The translations under genes were made by a program, and so were the position numbers. The notes beneath the pieces are model-generated. The model made no database searches. It was given only the letters and a program-made list of their open reading frames with translations, and was not told the origin of the DNA. Shown here in pieces: positions 1 to 10,200 of a stretch of 64,000 nucleotides of DNA; position 1 is the stretch's first letter, and every line of letters starts with the position of its first letter. This stretch comes from Pantanalinema rosaneae (GTDB lineage Bacteria > Cyanobacteriota > Cyanobacteriia > Leptolyngbyales > Leptolyngbyaceae), in assembly GCF_050753385.1 (NCBI RefSeq), contig NZ_JBLZFZ010000001.1:124001-188000 (forward strand), written 5' to 3'.

Positions 1-2
1 CC

Positions 3-1166
3 CACTTCAACCCCATTCCTATGGCTCCTGGTAGTCATACTAATATTCTGTTTTCCTCCGGTACGACTGGCACTCCTAAAGCCATTCCCTGGACACAAAC
101 TACCCCAATTAAATGTGCGGTTGACGCTCACTTACACCAGGACATTCATCCTAGTGATGTGGTTGCCTGGTCAACCAATTTAGGCTGGATGATGGGGCCC
201 TGGTTAATCTATGCCAGTTTAATCAACCGCGCCACGATCGCCCTATACGATGGCATCCCCACCACGCGGAACTATGGGGAGTTTATTCAGCAGGCAGGAG
301 TCACGCGGTTAGGAGTCGTGCCCAGTTTAGTCAGTGCCTGGAAAGCCAGTAATTGTATGCAGGGGTTAGATTGGAGTGCGATCAAAGCCTTTAGCTCTAC
401 GGGGGAATGTTCCAATCCCCAGGACATGCTGTTTTTGATGGCGCTAGCGGGTTACAAACCTGTGATTGAATATTGTGGGGGGACGGAAATTGGCGGGGGG
501 TATCTCACAGGCACAGTATTACAACCCTGTGTTCCAGCAACCTTCACCACTCCCGCCTTAGGGTTAGATCTGATGATTCTGGATGCGGACGATCGCCCAG
601 CAGATAAGGGAGAAGGCTGGATTATTCCACCCGCGATCGGTCTTTCCACAGAATTACTGCATCAAGATCATGATCAAGTTTATTTCGCGAATACACCAAC
701 TTTCAACCAACCTGGACGTTCAGAGTTCAATGATTGCCTGAAATTACGTCGTCATGGCGATTACTTAGAACGTCTGCCCAATGGCTATTATCGAGTCTGT
801 GGTCGAGTCGATGACAGCATGAATCTGGGCGGGATTAAAGTCAGTTCGGCGGATATTGAACGAGTGATCAATACCGTTGAGGGAGTTTGTGAAACAGCCG
901 CGATCGCGGTAGCCCCCCCCAATGGCGGCCCCAGCCAATTAATCATTTATGCGGTGGTTTTACCAGGGACTGACACAACGGCACCAGGATTAACATCCAT
1001 GCTGCAAACCGCGATCGCCCAACAACTCAATCCACTGTTCAAAATTCAGGATGTGATCATTGTAGAGAGATTACCTCGGACAGCATCTAACAAAGTCATG
1101 CGACGAGTGTTACGCGATCAATATCGCGAGATTGCTGGCAAGCCCCAATTTAGCCATACAACCTGA
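3..1166 (+). CDS. AMP-binding acyl-CoA synthetase-like protein, 5' partial
   Basis: The frame is open to the left window edge, so the N-terminus lies outside; the ATG at 21 is internal. The visible part contains the adenylate-forming signature SSGTTGTPKAIPW near the start, a GGTEIGGG segment at the A5 position, the GRVDDSMNLGGIKVSS hinge/A8 motif, and a C-terminal lysine context (ASNKVMRR) matching the catalytic Lys of the small lid domain. It therefore has the features needed to activate a carboxylate as acyl-AMP and transfer it to CoA. It resembles the acetoacetyl/propionyl-CoA synthetase and plant AAE17/18 type rather than an NRPS A domain. The substrate cannot be read from the fragment. 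The aminotransferase gene follows on the same strand within 40 bases. Confidence 0.85.
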   Translation, partial: HFNPIPMAPGSHTNILFSSGTTGTPKAIPWTQTTPIKCAVDAHLHQDIHPSDVVAWSTNLGWMMGPWLIYASLINRATIALYDGIPTTRNYGEFIQQAGVTRLGVVPSLVSAWKASNCMQGLDWSAIKAFSSTGECSNPQDMLFLMALAGYKPVIEYCGGTEIGGGYLTGTVLQPCVPATFTTPALGLDLMILDADDRPADKGEGWIIPPAIGLSTELLHQDHDQVYFANTPTFNQPGRSEFNDCLKLRRHGDYLERLPNGYYRVCGRVDDSMNLGGIKVSSADIERVINTVEGVCETAAIAVAPPNGGPSQLIIYAVVLPGTDTTAPGLTSMLQTAIAQQLNPLFKIQDVIIVERLPRTASNKVMRRVLRDQYREIAGKPQFSHTT

Positions 1167-1203
1167 TTTCCACCAAGTTAATGATTTCTGGTTTGAGGTG
1201 CTT

Positions 1204-2379
1204 ATGGAATTTGCGACCCGGATGCAGCGATTAGGAACAGAATCAGCCTTTGATGTGTTTGCGAAGGCAAAACAACTCGAAGCGCAAGGACGATCGATCA
1301 TTCATCTGGAAATTGGGCAACCCGATTTCCCCACCCCGTTGCCAATTTGTGAAGCCGCATTTCGAGCCATGAAAGATGGGTATACCGGCTATACTCCGGC
1401 GGCGGGTTTATTACCGTTCCGAGAAGCGATCGCAGAACATATCACCACGACCAGAGGCATTGAGATTCACCCGGATCATGTCGTGGTAACACCGGGAGCC
1501 AAGCCGATTATTTTCTTCACAGTGTTAGCCTTAGTCAACGAAGGCGATGAAGTGATTTATCCTAATCCCGGGTTCCCGATTTATGAATCAGTAATTAACT
1601 TTGTGGGGGCAAAACCTATCCCGTTACCATTGCGCGAAGAAATGGGATTTCGATTTCATCTCGATGATTTAGTCGATGCTGTATCCGATCGCACCCGACT
1701 CTTGATTCTCAACTCGCCCCAAAATCCCACCGGCGGATTGTTGCAACCTGAAGATTTAGCCGCGATCGCCGAACTGGCTGAACGACATAACTTTTACATC
1801 CTATCGGATGAAATTTATTCTCGGATTCTCTATGACGGCAAGCATATCAGCCCGATCCAATTGCCGGGGATGAAAGACCGCACTATCCTACTGGATGGTC
1901 ATTCTAAAACCTATGCCATGACTGGATGGCGATTGGGTTATGGCATTTTTCCCCAACCCCTGGTAGAAGGAATTGTCCGCTTGATGATTAATTCCAATTC
2001 CTGCACCTGCGCCTTCACGCAAATGGCGGGGATGGCAGCACTCAAAGGGTCACAGGCTTTTGTTGAGAAAATGGTTGCCGAGTTCCAACGTCGCCGCGAT
2101 GCTGTTGTCGCTGGCTTAAATACCATTCCAGGCATCCATTGTCTCAAACCCGCCGGAGCGTTTTACGCCTTTCCCAACATCAAACAACTACCATTATCGG
2201 CAAATGCCCTGGCAGATTATTTACTGGAGCAAGCCGGAGTTGCGGTGTTATCGGGGACAGCATTTGGTCACTATGGCGATGGTTATCTTCGCATCTCCTA
2301 TGCCAACTCATTGACCAATATTCAGGAAGCGATCGAGCGAATGCGATCGGCAATCCTCACTCTGCCGTTACAGCCCTAA
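1204..2379 (+). CDS. class I/II PLP-dependent aminotransferase
   Basis: Fold-type I aminotransferase of 391 residues, a normal length for the aspartate/aromatic aminotransferase superfamily. Visible landmarks are IHLEIGQPDFPTP near the N-terminus, the NPQNPTGG-type loop (LNSPQNPTGG), YILSDEIYS with the PLP-pyridine Asp, and SKTYAMTGWRLGYG holding the Schiff-base Lys. The ATG at 1204 is preferred because GAGGTG sits four bases upstream. An earlier in-frame start at 1132 would overlap the preceding gene and adds residues unlike the family. It would interconvert an amino acid and its 2-oxo acid in the cytosol. It lies 19 bases from the convergent HPPD gene, which uses 4-hydroxyphenylpyruvate, so an aromatic substrate is possible but this is inference from position only. 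Confidence 0.9.
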   Translation: MEFATRMQRLGTESAFDVFAKAKQLEAQGRSIIHLEIGQPDFPTPLPICEAAFRAMKDGYTGYTPAAGLLPFREAIAEHITTTRGIEIHPDHVVVTPGAKPIIFFTVLALVNEGDEVIYPNPGFPIYESVINFVGAKPIPLPLREEMGFRFHLDDLVDAVSDRTRLLILNSPQNPTGGLLQPEDLAAIAELAERHNFYILSDEIYSRILYDGKHISPIQLPGMKDRTILLDGHSKTYAMTGWRLGYGIFPQPLVEGIVRLMINSNSCTCAFTQMAGMAALKGSQAFVEKMVAEFQRRRDAVVAGLNTIPGIHCLKPAGAFYAFPNIKQLPLSANALADYLLEQAGVAVLSGTAFGHYGDGYLRISYANSLTNIQEAIERMRSAILTLPLQP

Positions 2380-2398
2380 GCCAAATTTAGGCACTGTA

Positions 2399-3481
2399 CT
2401 AAAGGTTGCCACGTAAGGCTTGTTCGCGCTCCAGGGCGACAAATAATGACTTGAAGTTACCCGCCCCAAACCCGCGTGAGCCGTGGCGTTCGATGATTTC
2501 AAAGAATAAGGTAGGACGATCGCCAATGGGCTTGGTAAACAGTTGTAAGAGATATCCTTCGTGATCGCGATCGACGAGGATACCTAATTCTGCCAGTTGC
2601 TCAACCGGTAAATCAATTTCCTTCACCCAATCGCCCAGGTCATCATAATAGGTTTTGGGAATCGGCAGAAATTCTACTCCCGCTTGTCGCAGGCGAATCA
2701 CGGTCTGAACAATGTCATCGGTCGCCAGACCTAAGTGCTGCACTCCGGCTCCATGATGGTAATCCAGGTATTCTTGGATTTGCGATTTCCGCCGTCCCTT
2801 CGCCGGTTCATTAATGTTGATAATCGTTTTGTTGCCGTTTTCCAAAACTTTTGACATTAAGGCTGAGTATTCGGTGGAAATGGCATGATCATCAAAATGC
2901 ATCCGCACATCAAATCCCAACGTCTTGACGAAAAAATCTACCCATTGATCCATCGCCCCAAATTCAACATTACCCACCACATGGTCAATACTCTTTAAAC
3001 CCATAGAGTTATTGGGAGATGACCGATGCACAAAGCCTGGAGCAAAGATGCCATGATAGTCGGTGCGATCGACAAATTTGATTAACGTATCGCCAAAGGC
3101 GTGAACCGCCGCAAACTGAAAGACTCCATACTGATCCTCTTGGGTGGTAGGAGGAATTGCCCCGATCGCTCCATGTTCTGTAGCGTGCTGGTAAGCCGTG
3201 AAAACATCGCTCACTTCCAGGGCAATCACAGCGATCGTATCCCCATGTTTGAACACACTTCGAGCGATCGCATAATCCGGGCTTAACGATGAACTGATGA
3301 CAAACCGAATCTCGCCCTGTTCTAGTACATAGGAAGTGGTTTTGCGTTCCCCCGTCTCTAGCCCTCGATAGGCTGTCGTGGTAAATCCAAAGCATTTGGC
3401 ATAAAACATGGCAGCTTGCTTCGCATTACCAACATAAAATTCCAGGTGATCCAGTCCTTTGATAGGGCAAACATTAGCCAT
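2399..3481 (-). CDS. hppD: 4-hydroxyphenylpyruvate dioxygenase (HPPD)
   Basis: Fe(II)-dependent enzyme of 360 residues with two vicinal-oxygen-chelate modules. It starts with GLDHLEFYVGNAKQAAMFY, and the catalytic half carries the metal ligands in SIDHVVGNVE (His), GVQHLGLATDD (His) and LFFEIIERHG (Glu). The C-terminal gating helix GFGAGNFKSLFVALEREQ is typical of HPPD. It converts 4-hydroxyphenylpyruvate to homogentisate, the tocopherol precursor in cyanobacteria. The close relative hydroxymandelate synthase (HmaS), used with NRPSs to make hydroxyphenylglycine, cannot be fully excluded by eye, but the C-terminal helix favours HPPD. The gene faces away from the NRPS and converges on the aminotransferase. 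Confidence 0.92.
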   Translation of the reverse strand: MANVCPIKGLDHLEFYVGNAKQAAMFYAKCFGFTTTAYRGLETGERKTTSYVLEQGEIRFVISSSLSPDYAIARSVFKHGDTIAVIALEVSDVFTAYQHATEHGAIGAIPPTTQEDQYGVFQFAAVHAFGDTLIKFVDRTDYHGIFAPGFVHRSSPNNSMGLKSIDHVVGNVEFGAMDQWVDFFVKTLGFDVRMHFDDHAISTEYSALMSKVLENGNKTIININEPAKGRRKSQIQEYLDYHHGAGVQHLGLATDDIVQTVIRLRQAGVEFLPIPKTYYDDLGDWVKEIDLPVEQLAELGILVDRDHEGYLLQLFTKPIGDRPTLFFEIIERHGSRGFGAGNFKSLFVALEREQALRGNL

Positions 3482-4271
3482 GGTAATTTCTCCCGCACAG
3501 GTGAATGAAGTAAGAGGATGAATGTAACTTAAAGAGATTTTATGGATGACTTAGACCCTTTATGCGCCGCGAAATCGTTATGTACTGGAATTCACAGGTT
3601 AGAGCTAGAGAAGCATAGCTAAACAACCAAATTCTGCTGGTGGCATATCACGACTTCAGGCATTGAACTGTCACTATTCAGGAATGGACTTCACTATAAG
3701 CGGGTTGAAACCGGATCGGCAGTAGATTTACGTAGTCTTCATGAAAATCCAGGGCTTTATTAAGATCACACCGCAGATTTCCCAGTATTTTACGGAATTA
3801 AGTGAAATGCCGATGTAGCGGTTACCTCGTATATTTTGCAAGGTAACCGTTGATACAACTTATAGAGATCATAAAGTTTTCTTGAACAAGAGGGTAATCC
3901 TGTTCATTGCCCAAAACCTGATCAAAGTCCTACCTGCTGGCAATTGCTGCGGTGCCACCCCAGTATCTACCCTTAGACTTATATTTTTTTCCAGTAAACT
4001 TCCGGGAAACTACTGGCTTTGGTAAAATAGCCATGCTAATTTTCAGGTCTAGATAATTTAATCTATCTTCTTACTTAGCTATCCATTTAGAGAGTATGGA
4101 ATGTTTCAACTAGAGTAACTAAGAATCAGGAATTAGCTATCCGGCTACTGTAGCCCTTAAAGATCTCTTGCATCAAAATTGTGCGATCGCCACTGCTAGT
4201 CTCTAGCAGCTAGATTGGCTGATTCAACCTGTCAATATAAATTAGTTTGCCCTATTTTCAGGAGTGTTGCG
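3482..4271. other. 790-base intergenic region between divergent hppD and NRPS genes
   Basis: I see no convincing gene here. The region must hold the divergent promoters of hppD (minus) and the NRPS (plus). It contains one clear inverted repeat with arms CGGTTACCT and AGGTAACCG (3819-3827 and 3841-3849) and a shorter one around 3992-4017. Base composition is more AT-rich than in the flanking genes. The last bases include the NRPS ribosome binding site AGGAG at 4260-4264. Confidence 0.6.
3819..3849. promoter_or_regulatory. inverted repeat upstream of NRPS, possible operator
   Basis: Perfect 9-bp arms CGGTTACCT and AGGTAACCG flank a 13-base loop. There is no T-run afterwards, so it does not look like an intrinsic terminator. 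Its position in the divergent promoter region makes an operator or mRNA leader hairpin possible; no regulator is assigned. Confidence 0.35.
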
Positions 4272-7200
4272 ATGGTTGCTAGTAATCAAACAGTTGGCTC
4301 ATTCACCGAAACCACCGGAACAAGTTTAGACTCCGCTTCAATATTGGCAGCTAACGCTGCATCGGTTACGTTGTCAACCGCCGCTCATCTGCAAACACCG
4401 ACGGCAAGCTCAGACCCCTCACCGCTACAACTACCAGGGGATTTTCTCAAACTACCTCAGACAACGTATCAACCAGAATATTTTGCCTTCACGCTTCCGC
4501 CTCATTTAGTAGAGCAACTGCAAACCCAAGCATCCTCTTCCCCAATTAACTCTCGATCGCTGGTCTTGGCAGCTTTTCACGCTCTACTCTACCGCTACGC
4601 TCCCCAAAACACCATTCGCTTAAATCTAACGGTTTCAGATCAGCACCAGAATTTGACCAGCGTAATTCATACAAATATTGATAGCCAATTAACATCTGAA
4701 ACACTAATTGATCAATTAAATTGCACTTTACAACGATGCCAAGCTAGCAAACCAGATGAGGTAGAATCAGCCACAGAATCATCCCTGCCAATCTCAATTA
4801 CCTTTATTGATCATTTTCTGGAAGATGAAGCCCATTGGTTATCAGATTTTCACTTTACATCAGAATCCGGTAGCAACCCCGATCTACATCTACTCGTCCT
4901 CCAACAAGCTCATACGATTTCAGTCATTCTAAGGTACAACGCCAATCTGTTTAAGCCCGATACGATTAAGCGGCTGGCAGGTCATTTGCAGGTATTAGTC
5001 ACTGCTATGCTTGACGATCGCAACAGTACGATCGCCCAATTACCGCTCCTGACTCAAGCGGAACTCGATCAACTCTTAATCACCTGGCAGAGTTCAACGA
5101 TCGATTACCCCCAAACCATTGTTCATCAATATATTGAAACTCACGCGGTTCAGCGCCCCGATGCGATCGCGGTTAGATTCAAAGATCAATCCCTCACCTA
5201 CGCAGCTCTGAATCAGCAAGCTAACCAACTGGCTCATTACCTGCATCAACTGGGAGTGGGAGCCGAGGTCAGAGTGGCGGTCTGTGTCGAGCCATCTCTG
5301 GATGTTGCGGTCAGTTTATTCGGCATCTGGAAAGCAGGTGGCGTTTATGTCCCCCTCGATCCGACCTATCCGGCGGCGCGGTTAACAACCATTCTGGAGG
5401 ATACCCACCCTCAGGTTTTGTTAACGCAATCTCATTTGCTGCCGAATGTACCGGCTTTAGCCAATCACATTTTTTGCCTGGATACCGATTGGGAATTGCT
5501 TCAGTCCCAACCCAGCCATAATCCCGATCACGACATTGAGATCGAGCAAACAGCGTACCTGGTTTATACCTCTGGCACAACGGGCAAACCTAAAGGGGTG
5601 ATGGCAAGTCACGGGAATTTGATCCACTATTTGCTGGCTGCCCAGGCGCAATTTGGCTTTAATTCCCAGGATGTCATGCCTGCGATCGCGCGATTCACCT
5701 TTAGCATCACCTTTTTTGAACTCCTATCGCCGCTGGTGGCAGGGGGGACATTACTGTTGCTGGAACGGGATCATATTCTAGACTTCAAGCGACTGGTGCA
5801 AACCCTGACCCAGGTGAGTGTGCTTCATACCTCACCGAGCTTAATGCGTAAACTACTGGTTTACATTAAAGAAAATGGTCTGGATCGCCAACGATTTCCC
5901 AACCTCCGCCATGCCTCCTGTGGGGGCGATCTGGTTCCTGCCGATCTCTTAGAAACGATGAAAACCGTGTTTCGGCAGGCAGAAATTTATGTGATCTATG
6001 GTTGTAGTGAAGTCAGTTGCATGGCGTGTGCCTACCCGGTATCCCGGCAGCAGGTGATGACCAAGAGCCTGGTTGGCAAACCCTTTAATAATGTAACGGT
6101 GCGATTATATGACCCCCAGCACAACCTGGTGCCTATCGGGATTGCCGGAGAAATCTACATTAGTGGTGCCGGAATTACCCAAGGCTATCTGCATCAACCG
6201 GAACTGACCCAAGAAAAGTTTGTTACTATTGAGCAGCAACGATTCTATCGCACTGGAGACTTAGGACGGTTTGATGCTAGTGGAAATTTAGAAATTCTGG
6301 GTCGGTCTGATTTCCAAATCAAACTCCGGGGCATTCGGATTGAACTGGGTGATATTGAAACCACCTTACGGCAGGTTCCCGGTGTACGGGAAGGCATTGT
6401 TGTCGATCGCGAGATCAATGGTGAGAAAAGTCTAGTCGCCTACGTGGTACTGGATCACGCCAAGCCGACCACCGTTGCGGCAATGCGGCAGTTTCTCCAA
6501 GCCAAACTACCGGATTACATGGTGCCAGCCGCCTTTGTAGTGCTGGAGGCAATGCCCGTTAACATCAATCAGAAGATCGATCGCCGCGCCTTACCGGCTC
6601 CGACCTTCTCGAGATCGGAGTTCGATCATCCCGCCTATGTGGCACCCAAGACAAAATTAGAGAAATTACTGGCACAGACCTGGGCAGAAGTCTTGGGATT
6701 TGCAGAAATCAGCCTCCATGATGACTTTTTTGCCCTCGGCGGACATTCCTTAATGGCAGCACAGGTGATCTATCGGTTACAGGATGCCCTGTCCCTGGAG
6801 ATTCCCATTAGCCGCTTATTTGAACTCCCAACGATCGCGGCTTTAGCCGAACACCTGAGCCAACCAGCAGACGGCGATCATCCTGGTTTAGCCCCGATTA
6901 CGCCAATTCAACGCACCAGTGATTTACCCCTGTCCTCCGCGCAGTCTCGTCTCTGGTTCTTGAGCCAATTAGAGGAAGGGATTGCTTACAATATTCCACT
7001 GGTTTTAAAGCTGGATGGAGCCTTAAGTATCACCGCCTTAGAACACAGCTTAACCGAAATTGCCCGACGGCACGAAGCCTTGCGAACCACATTTCCTGTT
7101 GTTCAGGGAACTCCAGTACAACGAATTTTGCCGCCCCAGGCGGTGGTCGTGCCCATTATAGACCTGGTAGCCATCCCTGCCGATCGCCAACTAGCAGAAG

Positions 7201-10200
7201 TGCATCGCCTAGCCCAAGCCGAAGCCCAACGCCGATTTAATCTAGCCCTCGATCGTCCCTTACGGTGTACGTTACTGCGATTGGAGGCGAGTACCCATGT
7301 GTTGCTCGTTACGATGCACCACATCGCCTCGGATGGTTGGTCACTGGGGGTATTCCGACGGGAACTGGCATCCCTTTATACGGCATTTTTCCAGGGAGCA
7401 GCATCACCTTTAGCAGAATTACCAATTCAGTATGCCGACTTTGCCCACTGGCAACACCAACACCTGCAAGCCCCGACGCAGACCCAGCACCTCACCTACT
7501 GGCAACAACAGTTAGCGGGCGCACCTCCCCTATTGGAACTCCCTACCGATCGTCCGCGTCCACCGATCCAAAGCTTCCGGGGTGGCAGCGAATTCTTCCT
7601 GTTAGATGCCCAACTGACGCAACAACTGAAGGCGTTCAGCCAGCGATCGGGGGCGACATTATTTATGACATTGCTAGGGGCATTAGCAACTCTGTTATCC
7701 CGCTATAGCCAGCATCACGATATTGTGATTGGTTCCCCGATCGCCAACCGCAACCGGGTGGAACTAGAGCCGCTGATTGGTTTCTTTATTAACCTGCTTG
7801 CCCTCCGCATTGATCTGAGTGGCGATCCACAGTTCTCAGAATTGTTGCAGCGAGTCCGACAGGTAGCGTTAGATGCCTATGCCCATCAGGACACACCGTT
7901 TGAGCAGGTGGTAGAAGCAGTACAACCAGAACGGAATCTCAGCCATAGTCCCCTGTTCCAGGTGCTATTGATTCTGCAAAACTCTCCGACGGATCCGGTC
8001 AACCTCCCTGGCTTAACCCTCAATCCGTTGCAAGTGGAAAGCGGAACTGCCAAATATGACATCACACTGATGATGGAGGAAACCGAGGCAGGCATCATTG
8101 CCGAATTGGAATATAACCAGGATCTGTTCGATCGCGCCACAATCCGCCGGATGGTCGGTCACTTCCAAACCCTGTTACAGGGAATTATTGCCGAGCCAGA
8201 ACAACCGATTTCTGCCCTACCGCTCCTGACCGCCGCCGAAACCCAGCAAGTCTTGGTGGAGTGGAATCAAACCGATCTGGCATACCCACCGGAACCCTGT
8301 ATTCACCAGCTATTTGAATCGCAGGTCGAACGGACTCCCGATGCGATCGCCATCGTGTTTGAAGATCACCACTTGACCTATCGGCAACTGAACGATCGGG
8401 CGAATCAAGTTGCTCACTATCTCCAGACGTTAGGGGTAAAACCGGAAGTCATTGTCGGAATCTGCTTAGAACGCTCCCTAGAGATGGTGGTGGGTCTGCT
8501 GGGTATCCTCAAAGCGGGCGGCTCCTACGTTCCCCTCGATCCTGCCTACCCGCACGATCGCCTGTCATACATGATCGAAGACTCGCAGTTGCCCGTTCTT
8601 CTGACCGAGCGAGGATTCCAGCATCAGTTTGCCGAACAGGCTGTCCAAATCGTTTGCCTTGACACTGATTGGAGTGCGATCGCTCAACAACCGACCAGCA
8701 ATCTCGACAGTGATGTAGCGGCGGACAACCTGGCATACACGATTTATACCTCTGGTTCCACGGGGAAACCAAAAGGGGTGCAAATCTGTCATCACACGGC
8801 GGTCAATTTCCTCAATTCGATGCGACTGCAACCGGGATTAACCGCAGAGGATATTCTCCTGGCAGTCACTACAATTTCCTTTGATATTGCAGTGCTGGAA
8901 CTGTATCTGCCATTGATGGTAGGGGCACAAGTGATATTGGCAACTCGGATGGTCGCGGCTGATGCCAAACAACTGTCAGACCTGTTGGCACAGTCAGGGG
9001 CTACGGTGATGCAAGCCACCCCGGCTACCTGGCAAATGTTATTAGCTGGAGGTTGGCAAGGCGATCGCCGCTTGAAGATGCTGTGTGGTGGGGAAGCCAT
9101 GTCTCGCAACCTGGCGGATCAATTGCTGGAGCGCGGGAGTTCTCTGTGGAATATGTATGGTCCAACGGAAACAACGGTCTGGTCAGCCGCCTGTGAAGTG
9201 AAATCTGGGACTGGATCTATTCCGGTTGCCGAACCGATCGCCAATACTCAAATTTACATCCTGGCAGAATCCTCCTATCCCAGCGCTGGTTCCGTTTATC
9301 CAGTGCCCGTTGGTATCCCTGGGGAAGTCCATATTGGGGGGGATGGCTTGGCACGCGGCTATCTCAACCGACCGGAATTGACGAACTCGCGGTTTATTCC
9401 CGATCCCTTTAGCGATCGCCCCAATGCTCGTTTGTATAAGACCGGGGATCTGGCTCGCTTCCGTCCCGATGGTAGCCTGGAATTCCTGGGTCGGATTGAC
9501 CATCAGGTGAAGGTGCGGGGTTTCCGGATTGAACTCGGTGAAATTGAGGCGGTACTCAGCCGCTATCCCATGCTTAAACAAGGGGTGGTCACGGTTCGGG
9601 AGGATACTCCGGGGGATCAACGCTTAGTCGCTTATTTCACAACTAAGGGTGATGCAATTCCCACTCCGTCCGCGATGCGCCAGTTCCTGAAGGAACAGTT
9701 GCCCGATTACATGGTGCCTGCGACCTTTGTCAAACTCGATGCCCTACCCCTGACCCCGAATGGCAAGGTCGATCGGCGGGCATTACCCGCTCCTGATCCA
9801 GCGCTGGTAGCTGATCCGAGTGAAAACTTTGTCGCACCTAGAGATGAGATGGAACGGCAATTGGTCGAGATTTGGCAAGAGGTATTGCAAGTCCAGCCGA
9901 TCGGCATTCACGACAACTTCTTTGAACTCGGGGGACATTCCCTCTCAGCCGTCCGCGCCTGGGCAAAAGTCGAGGAAGTATTTGGCAAAAACCTGCCGAT
10001 TACTACCCTGTTGCAATCACCGACGATCGCCGAACTATCCCTCTTACTGCGAGAGGTGGGCAGTGAAGAGCATTTTGGTGATCTAGTCCCCCTGCGCGTC
10101 GGCGGTCACAAACCACCCCTATTTTGCTTATATGGCATTCTGTTGTATCGGGAATTAGCCCAACAGTTTGATCCCGATCAACCCGTCTATGGAGTTTACC

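Noticed and set aside
1132..1203. longer aminotransferase start at 1132
   Set aside because: It overlaps the upstream gene and the added residues do not fit the family; ATG 1204 has a proper ribosome binding site.
7265..7708. 147-residue open frame inside the NRPS
   Set aside because: It lies within the condensation domain in another frame, has no ribosome binding site and its composition follows the shifted NRPS codons.
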